Of a stretch of DNA of 64,000 nt, positions 19,984 to 30,919 are shown one piece after another (the stretch's first letter is position 1; every line of letters starts with the position of its first letter). The notes below the pieces were generated by a model that saw nothing but the letters and a program-made list of their open reading frames with translations, did no database searches and had not been told where the DNA came from. Origin of the DNA: Phenylobacterium sp. J426. Lineage in GTDB: Bacteria > Pseudomonadota > Alphaproteobacteria > Caulobacterales > Caulobacteraceae. Where the stretch lies: assembly GCF_024699945.1 (NCBI RefSeq), contig NZ_JAJOMY010000001.1:1612001-1676000 (forward strand), in the 5' to 3' direction. A program made the position numbers and the translations under genes.

Positions 19984-21448
19984 GGGCGACCCGGACGCGC
20001 CGTTCGCCCTCATCGAGACAGTGGCCGCCGTTCGCCGGCTGCACGCCGTCAATGCGGCGGGAAAGGCTCAGGGCCTGTCCGTTGGTCAGAAGGCGACGGA
20101 CGCCAAGGCCCTGGTCCCCGATCTCGTCACCGCCGAGGCCGAGCCCGAGGCCGACGCCCGCGCGCTGAGCGAGCTGGTGGACTGGTGCGTCCGCTTCTCG
20201 CCCGCCGTTGCGGCCGACGGGACCGACGGCCTGTTCCTCGACATCACCGGCGTCTCGCACCTGTGGGGCGGCGAGGCCGAGCTGATGGCCGACCTGCGGA
20301 CGCGGCTGAAGGCCAACGGCCTGCCCTTCCGTCTGGCGATCGCCGACACGCCCGGCGCGGCCTGGGCCATCTCCCATTTCGGCAAGGACGGGACGATCGC
20401 GCCACCGGGAGGGCAGGCCGCCCTTCTCGCCCCGCTGCCCCCTGCCGCGCTTCGGCTCGACCCCGACGCCGTCGCCCAGCTCCAGCGTCTGGGGTTCCGG
20501 CGTGTGGCCCAGCTGATGGAGATCCCCCGCGCGCCGCTCGGCCGCCGGTTCGGAGCCCACACCCTGATGCGGCTCGACCAGGCGCTGGGGCGCTGGGGCG
20601 AGGCGCTGGTCTTCCGCCGGCCGCCGACGCCCTGGGTCGCGCGCCTGGCCTTCTTCGAGCCGATCAGCGCGCCTGAGGACATGGCCCGCGTCACGGCGGA
20701 TGTCTGCGCGCGGCTGTGTACGAAGCTCGAAACCCATGGCCAGGGCGCCCGCCGTTTCGAGGTCGGCTTCTGCCGCTTGGACGGCAAGGTGCTGCCCATC
20801 GAGGTGGGGCTGGCGGTCCCCGGGCGGGACGCGGCGCGCCTTGCCAAGCTTTTCGCGCCCAAGGTCGAGACCGTCGATCCGGGCTTCGGCGTCGATGCGG
20901 TCCTGGCCTGGGCGTATGAGGTCGAGCCGGTCTCGGGCCGGCAGGGCAATGCGCTGGGCAGCCTGGCGCCCGCGCCCGAAGACGGCCTGATCCCGCTCGT
21001 CGACCGGCTGGCCAACCGCCTGGGCCACGACCGCGTCTGGCGCGCCGCGCCCGTCGAGAGCCACGTGCCCGAACAGGCGGTCCGCCGGGCGCCCGTGCTG
21101 GAGAAGGCCAAGCGCGACGCCACGCCCTGGGACCCCGAGGCCCCGCGCCCCTTGCGGCTCTTCCGCCGCCCCGAACCGCTGGAGCAGGTGTTCGCCGTCA
21201 CCCCCGACGAGCCGCCGAAGCAGTTCCGCTGGCGGGGGCGGATGCATCAGGTCCGCCGCGCCGAGGGCCCGGAGCGCATCGGCGAGGAATGGTGGTCGCG
21301 CGATATCGGCGACGTCTCCATCGCCCATGTCCGGGACTACTATCGCGTCGAGGACCAGGACGGCGGCCGCTTCTGGCTGTTCCGCGCCGGCCTCTACGGC
21401 GATCCTGAGGCCCCGCCCAAGTGGTGGCTGCACGGGCTGTTCGGATGA
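19898..21448 (+). CDS. imuB: ImuB, catalytically inactive Y-family polymerase homologue
   Basis: A 516-residue Y-family-like scaffold. In ImuB the catalytic acidic residues of DinB are missing. Here the N-terminus reads [16 protein letters not shown] instead of a DMDAFFAxVE motif, and the second motif is [19 protein letters not shown] without the SIDE pair. HhH-like [20 protein letters not shown] and a little-finger-like region follow, and the C-terminus [11 protein letters not shown] is typical. It probably binds the beta clamp and DnaE2. It overlaps imuA by 86 bp and shares ATGA with dnaE2. Confidence 0.92.
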   Translation: MSRILCAWSPLWAIANWRRRHPEPAAPPKGDPDAPFALIETVAAVRRLHAVNAAGKAQGLSVGQKATDAKALVPDLVTAEAEPEADARALSELVDWCVRFSPAVAADGTDGLFLDITGVSHLWGGEAELMADLRTRLKANGLPFRLAIADTPGAAWAISHFGKDGTIAPPGGQAALLAPLPPAALRLDPDAVAQLQRLGFRRVAQLMEIPRAPLGRRFGAHTLMRLDQALGRWGEALVFRRPPTPWVARLAFFEPISAPEDMARVTADVCARLCTKLETHGQGARRFEVGFCRLDGKVLPIEVGLAVPGRDAARLAKLFAPKVETVDPGFGVDAVLAWAYEVEPVSGRQGNALGSLAPAPEDGLIPLVDRLANRLGHDRVWRAAPVESHVPEQAVRRAPVLEKAKRDATPWDPEAPRPLRLFRRPEPLEQVFAVTPDEPPKQFRWRGRMHQVRRAEGPERIGEEWWSRDIGDVSIAHVRDYYRVEDQDGGRFWLFRAGLYGDPEAPPKWWLHGLFG

Positions 21449-24400
21449 CCCGCTACGCCGAGCTTCAGGCCGCCACCAACTTCTCCTTCCTGCGCGGCGC
21501 CTCGCATCCCTGGGAGCTGGTCGCCGGCGCCGACGCGCTGGGGCTGGAGGCGGTCGGCATCTGCGATCGCAACAGCCTGGCCGGCGTGGTGCGGGCCTGG
21601 CGGCAGGTGAAGGACCTGCGCGAAGGCGGCTCGAAAATCCGTGCCCTGACGGGCTGCCGCCTCGACTTCGCCGATGGGACGCCCAGCCTGCTGGTCTATC
21701 CCTCGGACCGGGAAGCCTACGGCCGCCTCACCCGGCTGCTAACCGCCGGCCAGCGCCGCTCGGAGAAGGGCCAGTGCGAGCTGCACTGGGAAGACTTCCT
21801 CGCCCATGCCGAGGGCCAGCTCGTCCTGGTGGTCCCGCCGGAGCGCCTCGATCAGGCGTTCGAGGGCGATCTTCGCCGGCTGCGCGGGGAATTGCCCGAC
21901 GTGTGGCTGGCCGCGGCTAGGCGCTACGGCGCCCGCGACCTGCATCGCCTGTCGTGCCTGGCTGGGCTCGGCGAGGCCGCCGCCATCCCGATCGTGGCCA
22001 CCAACGACGTCCTCTACCACGGGCCGGAACGCCGCCCGCTGCAGGACGTGCTGACCTGTATCCGCGAGAGCTGCACCATCCAGGAGGCGGGGCTCCGCCT
22101 CCAGGCTAACGCCGAGCGGCACCTGAAGCCCGCGGAGGAGATGGCGCGGCTGTTCGCCAAGTTTCCGGGCGCGGTCGAGCGCAGCGTCGAGATCGCCGAG
22201 CGTATCGGCTTCGATCTCGGCGAGCTGCGATACGAGTATCCGGACGAGCCTGTGCCGCCGGGCAAGACCGCCATCGAGCATCTTCGCGACCTCACCTGGG
22301 CCGGCGCGGCATGGCGCTTCTCCAAGGGCATGGGCGAAACCGAGCGCGCGACCCTCGAGAAGGAATTGGCTCTCATCGAGAAGCTCGACTACGCGAACTA
22401 CTTCCTGACCGTACATGACATCGTGGCCTGGGCCCGGAGCCAGAACATCCTCTGCCAGGGGCGGGGGTCGGCGGCCAATTCCTGCGTCTGCTTCTGCCTG
22501 GGCGTCACCGCCGTCGATCCAACCAAGGACGATCAGGACCTGCTGTTCTCGCGGTTCATCTCCGAGAACCGCAACGAGCCGCCCGACATCGACGTGGACT
22601 TCGAACATTCCCGCCGCGAGGAGGTGATGCAGTACATCTACCGGCGCTACACCCGCGACCGGGCGGCAATCGTGGCGACGGTGATCCACTACCGGCCCCG
22701 CATGGCGATCCGCCAGGTCGGCAAGGCGCTAGGCCTGACCGAGGATGTCACCGCAGCCCTCGCCAGCACCGTCTGGGGCAGTTACGGCGACGGCGTTCCC
22801 GACGAGCACATTCGCCAGTGCGGCATCGATCCGGACGCGCCCGAAATCCGGCAGGCGACCACTCTCGCCCAGGTGTTGCTGGGTTTCCCGCGCCACCTGT
22901 CGCAGCACGTCGGCGGCTATGTGCTCACCAAGCGCCGCCTCGACGAGACCGTCCCGATCGGCAACGCAGCGATGAAGGACCGCACCTTCATCGAGTGGGA
23001 CAAGGACGACATCGACGCCATCGGCCTGATGAAGGTCGACATCCTGGCGCTCGGCATGCTGACCGCCCTGCGCAAGAGCCTCGATCTCCTGGGCCTGGCC
23101 GACATCGCCGACATCAAGCAGGAGGACCCGGCGGTCTACGAGATGCTGACGCGGGCGGATTCCGTGGGCGTCTTCCAGGTCGAGAGCCGCGCGCAGATGT
23201 CGATGCTGCCGCGGATGAAGCCGAACAAGTTCTACGACCTGGTCATCGAGGTGGCGATCGTCCGGCCCGGGCCTATCCAGGGCGACATGGTCCATCCCTA
23301 TCTGCGCCGTCGGGAAGGCCGGGAGCCGAGCAATCTGCCCAGTCCATCCCCCGACCACGGGCCTGCCGACGAACTGCACAAGATCCTCGGCAAGACGATG
23401 GGCGTGCCGCTCTTTCAGGAGCAGGCCATGAACGTGGCGATCACGGCGGCCAAGTTCTCGGAAACCGAGGCCGACCGACTCCGAAAGTCGATGGCCACGT
23501 TCCGCAACGTGGGCACCATCGGCGAGCACGGCGTGAAGTTCGTCGAGGGCATGATCCGGCGCGGGTATGACCCGGACTTCGCCCATCGGTGCTTCAAGCA
23601 GATCGAGGGCTTCGGCTCCTACGGCTTCCCCGAGAGCCACGCGATCAGCTTCGCCCTGCTGGTCTATGCGTCGGCCTGGGTGAAATGCCACCACCCGGAC
23701 GTCTTCCTGGTCTCGCTGCTGAACAGCCAGCCCATGGGCTTCTACCAGCCCGCCCAGCTGGTGCGGGACGCCCGCGAACACGGCGTGGAGGTGCGGCCCC
23801 CCGACGTGATGGCCAGCGACTGGGATTGCACGCTGGAGCCCGACGACAACCACCAGAGGATCCGACCCGTCCGTCTGGGCCTACGCCAGATCAAGGGCCT
23901 GAAGGAGGGCGAGGTGACCGCCCTCGTCGAGGCGCGTGCGGCCGGCGCGGCCGGCATCCAGGCCTTCGCCCGCTGGCCGGGCGTCACCCGCCGCGCCCTG
24001 GAGCTGCTGTCGGAAGCCGACGCCTTCCACAGCCTGGGCCTGTCGCGGCGCGAGGCGCTCTGGGCGGTGAAGGGCCTGACCGACGACTTTGCGAGCTCCG
24101 CGCCCGCCCCGCTGCTGCGTCGGCAGAAGCTGAAGGAGGCGCAGGTCGAGCTGCCCTTCATGAGCCAGCCGCAGCACGTGGCCGAGGACTACCGGACCAC
24201 CAGCCTGTCGTTGAAGGCCCACCCCATGAGCTTCTTCCGCGAGGATCTCACGCGGATGGGCGCCGTGCGCTGCGAGAGCCTGAAGAACGCCCGCGACCGC
24301 CGGAAGCTCGCCGTGGGCGGCCTGGTCCTGGTGCGCCAGCGCCCCGGCACCGCCAAGGGCGTGGTCTTCCTGACGCTGGAGGACGAGACCGGCATCGCCA

Positions 24401-24630
24401 ACATCGTGGTCTGGAGCAAGGCGTTCGAAGAGAACCGCCGCACCGTGATGGGCTCGTCCTTCCTGGTGGTGGAGGGCCAGGTGCAGAGCGAAAGCGGCGT
24501 GGTCCATGTGGTGGCCGAGCGCTTCATCGACCTGTCCCACCGCCTGTCCGAGCTGCGCGACGACGAGGCGCCGATCGTCGCCCGCTCCAAGGTCAGCGGC
24601 CGCCTGATCCGCAGCCGCGACTTCCACTGA
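21445..24630 (+). CDS. dnaE2: Error-prone DNA polymerase DnaE2
   Basis: A 1061-residue C-family polymerase that acts with ImuA/ImuB in SOS mutagenesis. The PHP domain starts [20 protein letters not shown]. The polymerase core carries the catalytic aspartates in [14 protein letters not shown] (Asp 381, 383 and 385), plus [18 protein letters not shown] and [18 protein letters not shown]. The C-terminal OB domain ([20 protein letters not shown]) and the DFH end are typical of DnaE2. ATG 21445 overlaps the imuB stop (ATGA). Expression should follow the SOS box 2.3 kb upstream. Confidence 0.96.
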   Translation: MTRYAELQAATNFSFLRGASHPWELVAGADALGLEAVGICDRNSLAGVVRAWRQVKDLREGGSKIRALTGCRLDFADGTPSLLVYPSDREAYGRLTRLLTAGQRRSEKGQCELHWEDFLAHAEGQLVLVVPPERLDQAFEGDLRRLRGELPDVWLAAARRYGARDLHRLSCLAGLGEAAAIPIVATNDVLYHGPERRPLQDVLTCIRESCTIQEAGLRLQANAERHLKPAEEMARLFAKFPGAVERSVEIAERIGFDLGELRYEYPDEPVPPGKTAIEHLRDLTWAGAAWRFSKGMGETERATLEKELALIEKLDYANYFLTVHDIVAWARSQNILCQGRGSAANSCVCFCLGVTAVDPTKDDQDLLFSRFISENRNEPPDIDVDFEHSRREEVMQYIYRRYTRDRAAIVATVIHYRPRMAIRQVGKALGLTEDVTAALASTVWGSYGDGVPDEHIRQCGIDPDAPEIRQATTLAQVLLGFPRHLSQHVGGYVLTKRRLDETVPIGNAAMKDRTFIEWDKDDIDAIGLMKVDILALGMLTALRKSLDLLGLADIADIKQEDPAVYEMLTRADSVGVFQVESRAQMSMLPRMKPNKFYDLVIEVAIVRPGPIQGDMVHPYLRRREGREPSNLPSPSPDHGPADELHKILGKTMGVPLFQEQAMNVAITAAKFSETEADRLRKSMATFRNVGTIGEHGVKFVEGMIRRGYDPDFAHRCFKQIEGFGSYGFPESHAISFALLVYASAWVKCHHPDVFLVSLLNSQPMGFYQPAQLVRDAREHGVEVRPPDVMASDWDCTLEPDDNHQRIRPVRLGLRQIKGLKEGEVTALVEARAAGAAGIQAFARWPGVTRRALELLSEADAFHSLGLSRREALWAVKGLTDDFASSAPAPLLRRQKLKEAQVELPFMSQPQHVAEDYRTTSLSLKAHPMSFFREDLTRMGAVRCESLKNARDRRKLAVGGLVLVRQRPGTAKGVVFLTLEDETGIANIVVWSKAFEENRRTVMGSSFLVVEGQVQSESGVVHVVAERFIDLSHRLSELRDDEAPIVARSKVSGRLIRSRDFH

Positions 24631-24639
24631 CGCCCACGC

Positions 24640-25839
24640 TCAATCCCCCGTCGGCGGCGCCTCGCCATAGGCGTCCACCGCCTGCAGCGTGGCGCTGATG
24701 AGCTCGCGCTCCACCGTCGAAAGCTCCGGCCGCCAGACGTCGAAGATCATCACCACCCGCAGGTGTTCGGGGTTCCGGTTCCAGGCCTCATGCTCGATGC
24801 TGTCGTCGAAGATGCAGGCCTCGCCCACCGTCCACGGACGGGTCTCGGATCCCACGCGCATGGCGCAGTCGGGCGGCACGATCAGCGGCAGGTGGCAGAT
24901 GTAGCGGCTGTTCATGAAGCCGTGGTGCGGCGGAATGTGCGCCCCGGGCCGGAGCAGCGAGAACAGCACCGACGGCGTCCGGCCGGGGATCTTGCACAGC
25001 GGCACGTCGGCCAGGGCCGCCATGGTCTTCGGACAGCGGGCGGCATTCTCCTCGACGACAGCGCCGTCCTTCCAGAGATAGAAGGCGCTCCACGCCGGAT
25101 TGCCCAGCAGGCCCAGGTTGTCGAACGTCGGCCGGCCCTCGACAGCCTCCACGTAGGGCTCGAAGGCGGTCTCTTCCTCCAGGACTTTCAGCAGTTCGTC
25201 CCGGATGTCGTCGGTGGCGGCCTCGACGTCGTCCATCCAAGGAAAGTCCGCCCGCTCCGCCCACTCGATGTTCGGAAGCTCGGGGTAGTAGAAATACATC
25301 GGCTGCTGCAGATAAAGCTGCGTCTTGCCCAGCAGCAGGTCCAGCGCCTTGCGGGCCCGCCGCGCCTCGGGCCGGTCAATGCCGTGACGGGCCAGCGCAC
25401 TCCGGAGATGCGCCTCGTACACTTGGCTGTAGCGCGCATGCATCTCGCGCGCGCGGGCCACCTCGCCCTGCAGGCCGGGATCAATCCGACCCATGCCGGC
25501 GAGCTTCACCACGGCGTCGTAGTAGGCCGAGGCGCTCTTGGCCTCACCCGAGGCCGCATAGCTGTCGGCCGCCATCAGCAGCGCGTGGGCGTTGCGCGGC
25601 TCCAGCTTCAGAGCCGCCTCCAACGCCCTGCGCTCGGCGCTCCGGTTGTCGAGCGCCCGGTGCGCCATCGCGACGCCGATCCAGACGGCGGCGTTCGGCT
25701 GCCCGCCTTCGATGATCCTGGAGAACAGCGCCAACGCCTCGTCAGCCCGGCCGGCGCGGAGCGCCTGGCCGCCCTCCCGCCAGGCGGCCTGCAGGATGGC
25801 GGGATCGGCGGCGGTCGAGCTCATGTCCCTTTGAGTCAT
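24640..25839 (-). CDS. TPR plus aspartyl/asparaginyl beta-hydroxylase domain protein
   Basis: A 399-residue protein. The N-terminal ~110 residues form TPR-like helices (EALALFSRIIEGGQPNAAVW, EAALKLEPRNAHALLMAADS). The C-terminal half is an AspH-type 2-oxoglutarate/Fe(II) dioxygenase: LLRPGAHIPPHHGFMNSRYI carries the first iron-binding His, and the FDDSIEHEAWNRN region carries the second. The substrate is unknown; such proteins occur in alphaproteobacteria near lipid and outer-membrane genes. Starts at 25869 and 25824 are also possible and none has a strong ribosome site. It lies downstream of the receptor gene on the same strand. Confidence 0.85.
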   Translation of the reverse strand: MTQRDMSSTAADPAILQAAWREGGQALRAGRADEALALFSRIIEGGQPNAAVWIGVAMAHRALDNRSAERRALEAALKLEPRNAHALLMAADSYAASGEAKSASAYYDAVVKLAGMGRIDPGLQGEVARAREMHARYSQVYEAHLRSALARHGIDRPEARRARKALDLLLGKTQLYLQQPMYFYYPELPNIEWAERADFPWMDDVEAATDDIRDELLKVLEEETAFEPYVEAVEGRPTFDNLGLLGNPAWSAFYLWKDGAVVEENAARCPKTMAALADVPLCKIPGRTPSVLFSLLRPGAHIPPHHGFMNSRYICHLPLIVPPDCAMRVGSETRPWTVGEACIFDDSIEHEAWNRNPEHLRVVMIFDVWRPELSTVERELISATLQAVDAYGEAPPTGD

Positions 25840-25865
25840 GATCGCCGAACGCCGGTCAAGCCAGG

Positions 25866-28112
25866 TCACGTGGGCGGCGGGCCGCCGCCGAAGTCGAACC
25901 CGGGATCGGGACGACGCTGGCGGCCGAAGGTGTAGGTGAAGCCCACGAACACCCCGCGTTGGCTGAACCGGCGACGGGTCTTTCCCTGCAACGTCGGCGT
26001 GTCGAGGGTCTGCGTCTCCTTGAACGTGTCGAGCACGTCCTGGCCCGTGACAGTGAACGAGAGCTGGTCGTTGACCTTGCGGCGGTAGCCCAGGTTAAGC
26101 ATCGAGAAGCCGCTGACATGGCCCTGGGCCGTCAGCCGCTTACCGTTCATGAAGCCGTTGATCTGGACGAAGTCCTTGGGAGTGACCTGCCAGTTGAGGT
26201 TGCCCCGGCCGCTCAGCGTGTAGCCGTCGCGCTTCTCCGCAAAGCCGAGCTGCGAGGCGTCGATCTCGTTCCAGTAGACGTTGCCGCTGAGATTGTAGGT
26301 CAGCTTGGGCGTCAGCCGGCCGTTGGCAACCAGCTCCAAGCCGCCCGACCGGCTTTCGTTGAGGTTCTCGCGGGTGGTGACGAAGACGCCGCCGCCTGCG
26401 TCCCGGACGAGGTCGCTGATGCCCTTCGAGCTCTCGCGATAGTAGAGCGTCGCCAGCAGGGTGCGGCCAGCCTTGCGGTACTGATAGCCCAGCTCAAACG
26501 AGTCCGTCTCCTGGGGCTCGAGAAAGGGATTTCCGCGTCGGTAGTTGAAGGGGTCGAGTTCGATCAGGAACGGATTCAGGTCATCGGCGGTCGGCCGCTG
26601 GATCCGCATGCTGTAGCTGGCGGTCAACTGCTGGCCCTCGGCCAGGGCGTATGACAGGTGCAGGCTGGGATAGACCCGGCTGTAGTCGTGCCGCGCGCGG
26701 AGCGGCCCGCCGACCACCAGGTCGAGGTCCAGATGGGTGTCCTCGAACCTCAGGCCGCCCAGCACGGTGACGTCGCCGAACGGCTGCTGATAGGTGACGT
26801 ACGCCGCGTTGATCGCCTGCTCGTACTGGAACTCGTAGGTCAGCGCCGGCGCGACCGGCGGGTTCGGTTGGCCTGCGGGGCCGCGACGGCCGAGGTTCTC
26901 ATAGACGTTGTCGTCATACTGCAGGGCGTAGCCCGCTTTCAGCTTGCCGTCGGCGGGCAGCGGCCGGGTGTAGTCGATCTTCACCTCGGTCTGGCGGGTG
27001 CGGTTGTCGTATTCGCCCAGCTCGATCGTGTCGGGCGACGCAGGCAGGATGAAGAGAGTCAGCGCCTCGCGATTCCGCTCCACCCGGCCGAATTCCTGGC
27101 TGGCGTTGACCACGAGCTCGTGGTCCTGGCCGTCGAACTTGCGCCGCCAGGTCGCCGACAGGTCGGCATTGTCGCGGCTCTGGTCGATGGGGATGACGCG
27201 ATCCACCAGCCGCGCCAGTCCGCCGCCGGCGGCGTCGTATTCGAGATGGTCGTAGCCGAGGGAGCTTGGGCGGATGGAATGGATCATGGCGCTCAGGCTG
27301 ATCCGCGATCTCGGATCCAGGTCATAGTCGAGGCCTCCCCGGGCCAGGATCAGGTCGATGCGGTTGGAGATCCGGCTCGACTGGCGGCTTTCGAGGAACT
27401 GGCCGCTAGCGGGGTCCAGCCTCTGGCGCACGTCGTCGATCTTCACCTTCTGCGTGTCGTGGCGATAGGTGAGGTCGCCAGACAGCGTGAGCTTTCCGTC
27501 GCTGCGGGAGCCTGAAACGCCGACGTTCCAGCGCTCGTCCGAGCCGACGTTGGCGCGCACCGAGCCGGAGGCGCCCAGCTTCCGGGTCTGCTTGGTCACC
27601 AGGTTGATGACGCCGGCAGACCCTTCAGGATTGAACGCCGCGGACGGGTTGGTGATCACCTCCACCCGTTCGATCTGGTCGGCGGGCAGCGCCTGCAGCG
27701 CAGCCGCGCGGCCTTCGCCCTGGAACATGGTCGAAGGCTTGCCGTCGATCATGATGGTGACGTTGCTGTCGCCTCTCAGGCTGACGTTGCCCTGCACGTC
27801 CACCTGCACGGACGGCACGTTGCGCAGTGCGTCGCTGATCGAGCCGGAGGTCGCCTGGAGATCGTTGGCGACGCCGTAGCTCTTGCGGTCGATGTCGACG
27901 CGCATGCCGCTGGACTGCCCCTGGACGACAACCCCCTCTACCGTCGCCGGTCTGCCCGCAGGTGGCTTGGCCGGCGGCGCTTTGGGTTCCGGTGTCTGCG
28001 CCGCCGCGCCCGAGGCCATCAGCAGGCCCGCCGCGCCGGCGAGCAGGGATGACCGCGCCGTCTGGCGCGTATGCGAAAAGGACAAGTGTCGTTCCCCCGA
28101 ACGATGGTTCAT
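25866..28112 (-). CDS. TonB-dependent outer-membrane beta-barrel receptor
   Basis: A 748-residue outer-membrane protein. The signal region is SSLLAGAAGLLMASGAAAQ (about residues 21-39). A plug domain follows, with SISDALRNVPSVQVDVQGNV and GDSNVTIMIDGKPS, then VEVITNPSAAFNPEGSAGVI. The rest is barrel, with alternating aromatic and polar residues. The C-terminus GFTYTFGRQRRPDPGFDFGG continues with PPPT past the usual terminal aromatic residue, which is odd for barrel insertion. The ligand is unknown. It is probably co-transcribed with the hydroxylase gene downstream and is divergent from the carboxylesterase. Confidence 0.9.
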   Translation of the reverse strand: MNHRSGERHLSFSHTRQTARSSLLAGAAGLLMASGAAAQTPEPKAPPAKPPAGRPATVEGVVVQGQSSGMRVDIDRKSYGVANDLQATSGSISDALRNVPSVQVDVQGNVSLRGDSNVTIMIDGKPSTMFQGEGRAAALQALPADQIERVEVITNPSAAFNPEGSAGVINLVTKQTRKLGASGSVRANVGSDERWNVGVSGSRSDGKLTLSGDLTYRHDTQKVKIDDVRQRLDPASGQFLESRQSSRISNRIDLILARGGLDYDLDPRSRISLSAMIHSIRPSSLGYDHLEYDAAGGGLARLVDRVIPIDQSRDNADLSATWRRKFDGQDHELVVNASQEFGRVERNREALTLFILPASPDTIELGEYDNRTRQTEVKIDYTRPLPADGKLKAGYALQYDDNVYENLGRRGPAGQPNPPVAPALTYEFQYEQAINAAYVTYQQPFGDVTVLGGLRFEDTHLDLDLVVGGPLRARHDYSRVYPSLHLSYALAEGQQLTASYSMRIQRPTADDLNPFLIELDPFNYRRGNPFLEPQETDSFELGYQYRKAGRTLLATLYYRESSKGISDLVRDAGGGVFVTTRENLNESRSGGLELVANGRLTPKLTYNLSGNVYWNEIDASQLGFAEKRDGYTLSGRGNLNWQVTPKDFVQINGFMNGKRLTAQGHVSGFSMLNLGYRRKVNDQLSFTVTGQDVLDTFKETQTLDTPTLQGKTRRRFSQRGVFVGFTYTFGRQRRPDPGFDFGGGPPPT

Positions 28113-28209
28113 CGTGGTTCGTGGTGAAGCTTAGCGGCGACTTTGTGTTGAACGGTTGCAGCGGCGCCATCTAGACGGGTTAAATCTTCGTCATGAAGGA
28201 TTGCGGGTC

Positions 28210-29715
28210 ATGCGCAGAGCTCTGATCGGCCTGGCGGCGGCGATGCTGGCCGCGAGCGCTCAAGCGCAAAGCCCGGAGGCCGCCGAGTGGCCGCGCGTGA
28301 CCGTCGAAACCGGCGTCCTCGTCGGCGAGGCGAACGACCGCGCCAACGTCTTCCGGAACATCCCGTTCGCCGCCGCGCCGGTGGGTTCCTTGCGCTGGGC
28401 GCCGCCGGCCCCGGCGTCGACGTGGACGGGGGACCGCGACTCCGTGAAGCCCGGGCCTTCGTGTCCCCAGCCCATGAACGCCGACGGCACGCCCAATGGC
28501 GGGGGCGCCAATGGACCGGTCTCCGAGGACTGCCTGCAGCTCAACGTGTTCGCGCCGAAGCGGGCGAAGGGCGCGCCGGTGATGGTCTGGATCCATGGCG
28601 GCTCACACCGCACGGGCACCGGCTGGATCTACGACGGTTCCAACTTCGCGCGCGACGGGGTGGTCGTAGTCAGCATCAACTACCGCCTTGGCGCGCTCGG
28701 CTATTTCGCCCATCCGGCTCTGACTGCCGCGGCGGGCTCGCAGCCGGTCGGCAACTATGGCCTGATGGACCAGATCGCCGCGCTGCAGTGGGTGCAACGG
28801 AACATCGCCAGGTTCGGCGGCGATCCGAAGAACGTCACCGTCTTCGGCGAGAGCGCCGGAGGCATGAGTACGCTCGCCCTCCTCGCGACGCCGCAGGCCA
28901 GGGGGCTCTATCACAAGGCGATCGTGCAGTCGGGGCTTGGCTGGTTCGAACCCAAGACGCTGGCGGACCAGGAAAAGGCCGGCGCCGAGGCCCTGGCCAA
29001 GGCCGGTATCACGGCCGCGACCGCCGAGGAGCTGCGCGCCCTGCCGTTCGACCGGCTGGTGGCCGTCAACGCCCAATTCGCGCCGTTCACCGACGGCAAG
29101 ATCATGACCGAGACGGCGACCCAGGCGCTGGCGCGCGGGACCTTCGCCGACGTGCCGCTGATCATCGGCTGGAACTCGGGCGAGGACAGCCTGATGGGCC
29201 CGGGGCCGTTGCCTGCCGCGCAGCTGTCGCAGATCCCGCCGATCGCCCGCGGGGTCTATCGCGACGAGGCGGCGGAGGGCGACGAGCGGCTGGCGCGGGC
29301 GCTGTTCACTGACCGCGTCTTCGGCGGCCCCGCGCGCTGGGTGGCGAGCCAGGCCGCGTCGGGCCAACCGGCTTGGCTCTACCATTTCAGTTATGTGGCG
29401 ACGCGCCTGCGGCCGGCCGTGACCACCGCGGCGCACGCCGCCGAGATCCCGTACGTCTGGGAGTACTGGGGCCGCCGCACGCCGATGAGCCTCGTCAGCG
29501 ACGAGGACAAGGCCTTGGCCACCCTGATGCACGCCTGCTGGGTCAGCTTCGCCAAGGCCGGCGCACCCAAGTGCGGGGCCGAGCCATGGCCGGCGTATGG
29601 CGCATCGGACCAACTCATGGAGTTCGGCGCCGAGAGCGGCGTGCGCACCGGCTTCCGCAAGACGCGCCTCGACGCGGTCCAGGCCGTGGCCCTCCCGCCG
29701 CTCGGACTGAAGTGA
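28210..29715 (+). CDS. Type-B carboxylesterase, exported
   Basis: A 501-residue alpha/beta-hydrolase with signal peptide MRRALIGLAAAMLAASAQAQ. Type-B signatures: EDCLQLNVFAPK (from residue 106), the oxyanion hole WIHGGSHRTG (residue 128 on), and the nucleophile elbow VFGESAGGMS with Ser215. The acid is likely the Glu in GWNSGEDS, and the His is in TTAAHAAEIPYVW. It probably hydrolyses esters in the periplasm or outside the cell. ATG 28210 follows GAAGGA (28195-28200). It is divergent from the TonB receptor, with about 100 bp between the starts. Confidence 0.9.
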   Translation: MRRALIGLAAAMLAASAQAQSPEAAEWPRVTVETGVLVGEANDRANVFRNIPFAAAPVGSLRWAPPAPASTWTGDRDSVKPGPSCPQPMNADGTPNGGGANGPVSEDCLQLNVFAPKRAKGAPVMVWIHGGSHRTGTGWIYDGSNFARDGVVVVSINYRLGALGYFAHPALTAAAGSQPVGNYGLMDQIAALQWVQRNIARFGGDPKNVTVFGESAGGMSTLALLATPQARGLYHKAIVQSGLGWFEPKTLADQEKAGAEALAKAGITAATAEELRALPFDRLVAVNAQFAPFTDGKIMTETATQALARGTFADVPLIIGWNSGEDSLMGPGPLPAAQLSQIPPIARGVYRDEAAEGDERLARALFTDRVFGGPARWVASQAASGQPAWLYHFSYVATRLRPAVTTAAHAAEIPYVWEYWGRRTPMSLVSDEDKALATLMHACWVSFAKAGAPKCGAEPWPAYGASDQLMEFGAESGVRTGFRKTRLDAVQAVALPPLGLK

Positions 29716-29793
29716 GGCCGGTCTAAGCGCCTGATCCGACTCGCGAACTGATTCGCCGCGGTGACGTTTCCGGACTCTGATCCGGAGACCTCA

Positions 29794-30699
29794 ATGGCGA
29801 CCCGTCCGACCTGGCAGGGCTATCTGCGCCTGTCCCTCGTGAGCTGCCCCGTGGCGCTCTACACGGCCACGTCCCGCCAGGGCGAGGTGCACTTCAACAT
29901 GCTCCACAAGGAGACGATGAACCGGATCAAGATGATCCCCACCGATCCCGAAACGGGGCCGGTCGACCGATCCGAGATCGTCAAGGGCTTCGAGATCGAG
30001 AAGGGCCGCTACGTCGTGGTCACCCCCGAGGAGATCCAGAACGTTCGCCTCGAGACGACGCGCACCCTGGATATCGAGCGTTTCGTCGACCACGAGGACA
30101 TCGACCGGCTGTACTTCAACGATCCGTATTTCCTGGTGCCGGACGGCGACATGGCGGTGGAGGCCTTCACTGTGATCCGCGAAGCGATGGAGAAGGCCGA
30201 CAAGGTGGCCCTCGGTCGCCTCGTCATGCACCAGCGCGAGCGGCTGATGGCGCTGGAGCCGCGGGACAAGGGAATTCTCGCCTATACGCTCAGGTCGAAG
30301 CGCGAGGTGCGCGACGCCCAGGAGATCTTCGACCGCATCCCCGACGCCAAGGTCAACGTCCAGATGGTCGATATCGCGTCGCGGATCATCGAGCAGCAGG
30401 AGGGCGCCTTCGACCCCAGCCAGTTCAACGACCGTTACGAGGACGCGCTGCGAGCCCTGATCAAGGAAAAGGAAAAGGGCCACACCGTCACCGCCCAGGA
30501 ACAGCCCAAGGAAGCCGAGGTCATCGATCTCATGGAAGCCCTCAAGCGCAGCCTGGGCGAAGGCGGTGGCGCGCGTCGGAAGCCGGCGCCCCGCGGCGGC
30601 TCGCGCGCGTCTTCAAGCAAGAAGCCTGCTGCTCCCAAGCCCGCTTCGAGCGCAAAGAAGCCTGCCGCAAAGAAGGCGCCGGCGAAAAAGCGCGCGTGA
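29794..30699 (+). CDS. ku: Ku, non-homologous end-joining DNA end-binding protein
   Basis: A 301-residue bacterial Ku. The N-terminus MATRPTWQGYLRLSLVSCPV leads to the core beta-barrel (HFNMLHKETMNRIKM; YVVVTPEEIQNVRLETTRTL). The C-terminal tail from about residue 250 is Lys/Ala/Pro-rich (KKPAAPKPASSAKKPAAKKA), the DNA-contacting extended tail seen in many bacterial Ku proteins. GGAG (29784-29787) precedes ATG 29794. Ku recruits LigD, encoded 2.2 kb downstream on the other strand. A short inverted TCCGGA repeat lies just before the start. Confidence 0.95.
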   Translation: MATRPTWQGYLRLSLVSCPVALYTATSRQGEVHFNMLHKETMNRIKMIPTDPETGPVDRSEIVKGFEIEKGRYVVVTPEEIQNVRLETTRTLDIERFVDHEDIDRLYFNDPYFLVPDGDMAVEAFTVIREAMEKADKVALGRLVMHQRERLMALEPRDKGILAYTLRSKREVRDAQEIFDRIPDAKVNVQMVDIASRIIEQQEGAFDPSQFNDRYEDALRALIKEKEKGHTVTAQEQPKEAEVIDLMEALKRSLGEGGGARRKPAPRGGSRASSSKKPAAPKPASSAKKPAAKKAPAKKRA

Positions 30700-30919
30700 A
30701 CAAGCTTTACTGTATCCAGACTGCAGTAAATCGTCGACGTTCAACTGATTGGTTATCAGTGAAAACTATCCAGTCCCGTAGCAATACGGGTTGCGCGGGT
30801 TCTACCTAAGGGTGTGAGCTCAACGGCAGAGCGGGGGCGAGAGCCCATCCGCGCGTGTCGGAGGGACCGCTCGGCGCCTCCGGCGCCCGGAGCACTCAAG
30901 CCCACAGGGTTCATAGGGA

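Noticed and set aside
30816-30832. GAGCTCAACGGCAGAGC looks like a tRNA D-arm
   Set aside because: No proper anticodon loop, no T-loop (GTTCGA-type) and no matching acceptor arms follow, so it is not a tRNA gene; probably chance.
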